DNA from: Sphingomonas sp. HMP6
GTDB taxonomy: Bacteria; Pseudomonadota; Alphaproteobacteria; Sphingomonadales; Sphingomonadaceae
Assembly: GCF_013374095.1 (NCBI RefSeq)
Contig: NZ_AP022672.1
Span: 496,001-560,000, forward strand
Direction: 5' to 3'
DNA: 64,000 bases
The position numbers were made by a program, and so were the translations under genes. A model generated the notes under the pieces. That model made no database searches. It saw only the letters and a program-made list of their open reading frames with translations, and was not told the DNA's origin. Below, piece after piece: positions 62,974 through 64,000 of this stretch; position 1 is the first letter of the stretch, and each line of letters starts with the position of its first letter.

Positions 62974-64000
62974 TCGCCGTTTTCCGGGCCGGCCGCACTG
63001 TCATCGCTTGTATCGGCGGTGTCGTCGGGTGCGAGCTCGACCGCAGTCAGGTCGCGGACGTCGGCCTCGGCCTCGCCTTCGGCTTCCTCGATCCGTGCGG
63101 CCGAGACGACATGCTCGTTCTTGCCCACGTCAAACAGCTTCACGCCCGCCGAATTGCGCCCGATGACGCGCATCGAACCGAGCGTCGTGCGGATCACCTT
63201 CGCCTGATCGGTTACCAGCATCAGTTGATGGCCCTTGGTCGCGGCGAAGCTTGCGACGACGGGGCCGTTACGCGGAATGTTGTCGATGTTGGTGATGCCC
63301 TGGCCACCGCGACCGGTGCGGCGATAGTCATAGGCCGAGGACAGTTTGCCATAGCCGTTCGCGCAGACCGTGAGGATGAACTGCTCGCGCTCCATCAACT
63401 CCTGGTAGCGCGCCGGATCCATGTTCGGCTCGCCCTCCCGCTCCTTCCACGGAGCGAAGCGGAGATAATCCTCGCGCTCTTCCGGCGTCGCGCCGACGCG
63501 GTGGAGGATCGAGAGCGAGATCACGGCATCGTCGCCCTTGAGCAACATCCCGCGCACGCCGGTCGAATTGCGGCTCTGGAATTCGCGGACTTCGTCGGCG
63601 GCGAAGCGGATCGCCTTGCCCGCGCGGGTGGCGAGCAGCACGTCGTCGTCGGAGCTCAGCAAGGCAACGCCGATCAGGCGATCGTCCTCGTCGATCCCTT
63701 CGAACTTCATCGCGATCTTGCCGGCGGTGGGGACGTTGGTGAAGGCGTCCATAGAATTGCGCCGCACGCTGCCGCCCGCGGTCGCGAACATAACGTGGAG
63801 CTTGGCCCATTCGGCCTCGTCCTCGGGGAGCGCAAGCACGGTCGAGATCGTCTCGCCCTCGGCCAGCGGCAGCAGATTGATCATCGGCCGGCCGCGCGTC
63901 GCGGCACCGCCCTCGGGCAGCTTCCAGACCTTCATTCGGTACACTTTGCCGAGCGTCGAGAAGAACAGCACCGGCGTGTGCGTGCTCGTCACGAACAGAT
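62970..64000 (-). CDS. gyrA: DNA gyrase subunit A, 3' part (start outside the window)
   Basis: The C-terminal 343 or so residues are visible, and the frame is open to the last base. This is the beta-pinwheel DNA-wrapping domain, with repeats such as RGMLLKGDDAVISLSILHRV, YDYRRTGRGGQGI and MRVIGRNSAGVKLFDV. An acidic tail follows (TADTSDDSAAGPENGE). The active-site tyrosine and GyrA box lie outside. DUF952 is next, overlapping by 4 nt. Confidence 0.93.
   Translation of the reverse strand, partial: LFVTSTHTPVLFFSTLGKVYRMKVWKLPEGGAATRGRPMINLLPLAEGETISTVLALPEDEAEWAKLHVMFATAGGSVRRNSMDAFTNVPTAGKIAMKFEGIDEDDRLIGVALLSSDDDVLLATRAGKAIRFAADEVREFQSRNSTGVRGMLLKGDDAVISLSILHRVGATPEEREDYLRFAPWKEREGEPNMDPARYQELMEREQFILTVCANGYGKLSSAYDYRRTGRGGQGITNIDNIPRNGPVVASFAATKGHQLMLVTDQAKVIRTTLGSMRVIGRNSAGVKLFDVGKNEHVVSAARIEEAEGEAEADVRDLTAVELAPDDTADTSDDSAAGPENGE

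Overview
This is a GC-rich, gene-dense chromosomal window from an alphaproteobacterium, most likely a member of the Sphingomonadaceae (Sphingomonas-like). That placement is inferred from gene content and order, not from a search. The supporting features are a PopZ/DUF2497-type protein, the aroK-aroB pair near xerD and accA, a PIMT-like gene directly ahead of a TolC-type gene, a pyruvate dehydrogenase E1-beta with an N-terminal lipoyl domain, Flp/Tad pilus genes, and dispersed intergenic inverted repeats with 'GAGCCTGTCGAAG' arms. I see no plasmid, prophage or CRISPR signature. The one clear mobile element is a complete IS1380-family insertion sequence at 56.9-58.5 kb.

Layout. 0-4.2 kb: cvpA, an IscU/NifU-like Fe-S scaffold, a KefB/C-type antiporter, DUF423, a low-GC orphan and a 47-residue DUF2256 protein. 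4.3-10 kb: aroB and aroK (shikimate pathway), divergent from a small membrane protein, a large exported protein of unknown function, xerD and accA. 9.9-10.6 kb: three Flp pilin genes. 10.7-16.2 kb: mutT, tRNA-Cys, a PIMT-like gene, tolC, the popZ candidate and an S9 peptidase. 16.3-26.7 kb: valS, a MATE exporter, a lipid kinase, a SIMPL protein, then a chain of overlapping genes (hemB, two GNAT acetyltransferases, a membrane-fused spermidine synthase-like protein). 26.7-31.4 kb: a lipoprotein, tRNA-Arg(ACG), and cysD-cysNC-cysQ for sulfate activation. 31.4-35.1 kb: four genes overlapping by 4 nt each (HSL-type esterase, RppH, M20 hydrolase, AstA). 35.2-41 kb: HDAC-like amidohydrolase, photolyase, CFA synthase, SDR and purF.

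41-48 kb: hisI, a lipoprotein, a MerR regulator with its acyl-CoA dehydrogenase, a SleB-type wall hydrolase, cysK and an MFS transporter. 48-54 kb: pdhA-pdhB, converging on a TadG-TadE-TadE operon. 54-57 kb: a squalene/phytoene-synthase-like protein, an EF-hand protein and trmFO. 56.9-59.1 kb: the IS1380 element and two small overlapping ORFs. 59.1-64 kb: a fatty acid desaturase, a small membrane protein, a GbsR/MarR-type regulator, a YhhN-type protein, DUF488, DUF952, and the 3' part of gyrA, which runs off the end.

The most notable regulatory signal is a near-identical palindrome upstream of both the GbsR/MarR-type regulator and the 134-residue membrane protein (61325-61344 and 60545-60564), suggesting a small autoregulated regulon. 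No gene-free stretch exceeds about 300 bases. The larger gaps (3765-4009, 60525-60767, 61314-61555, 44326-44479) hold repeats, operators or nothing recognisable. In 3765-4009 I see nothing. Many genes overlap the next by 1-4 nt, so translational coupling is pervasive.
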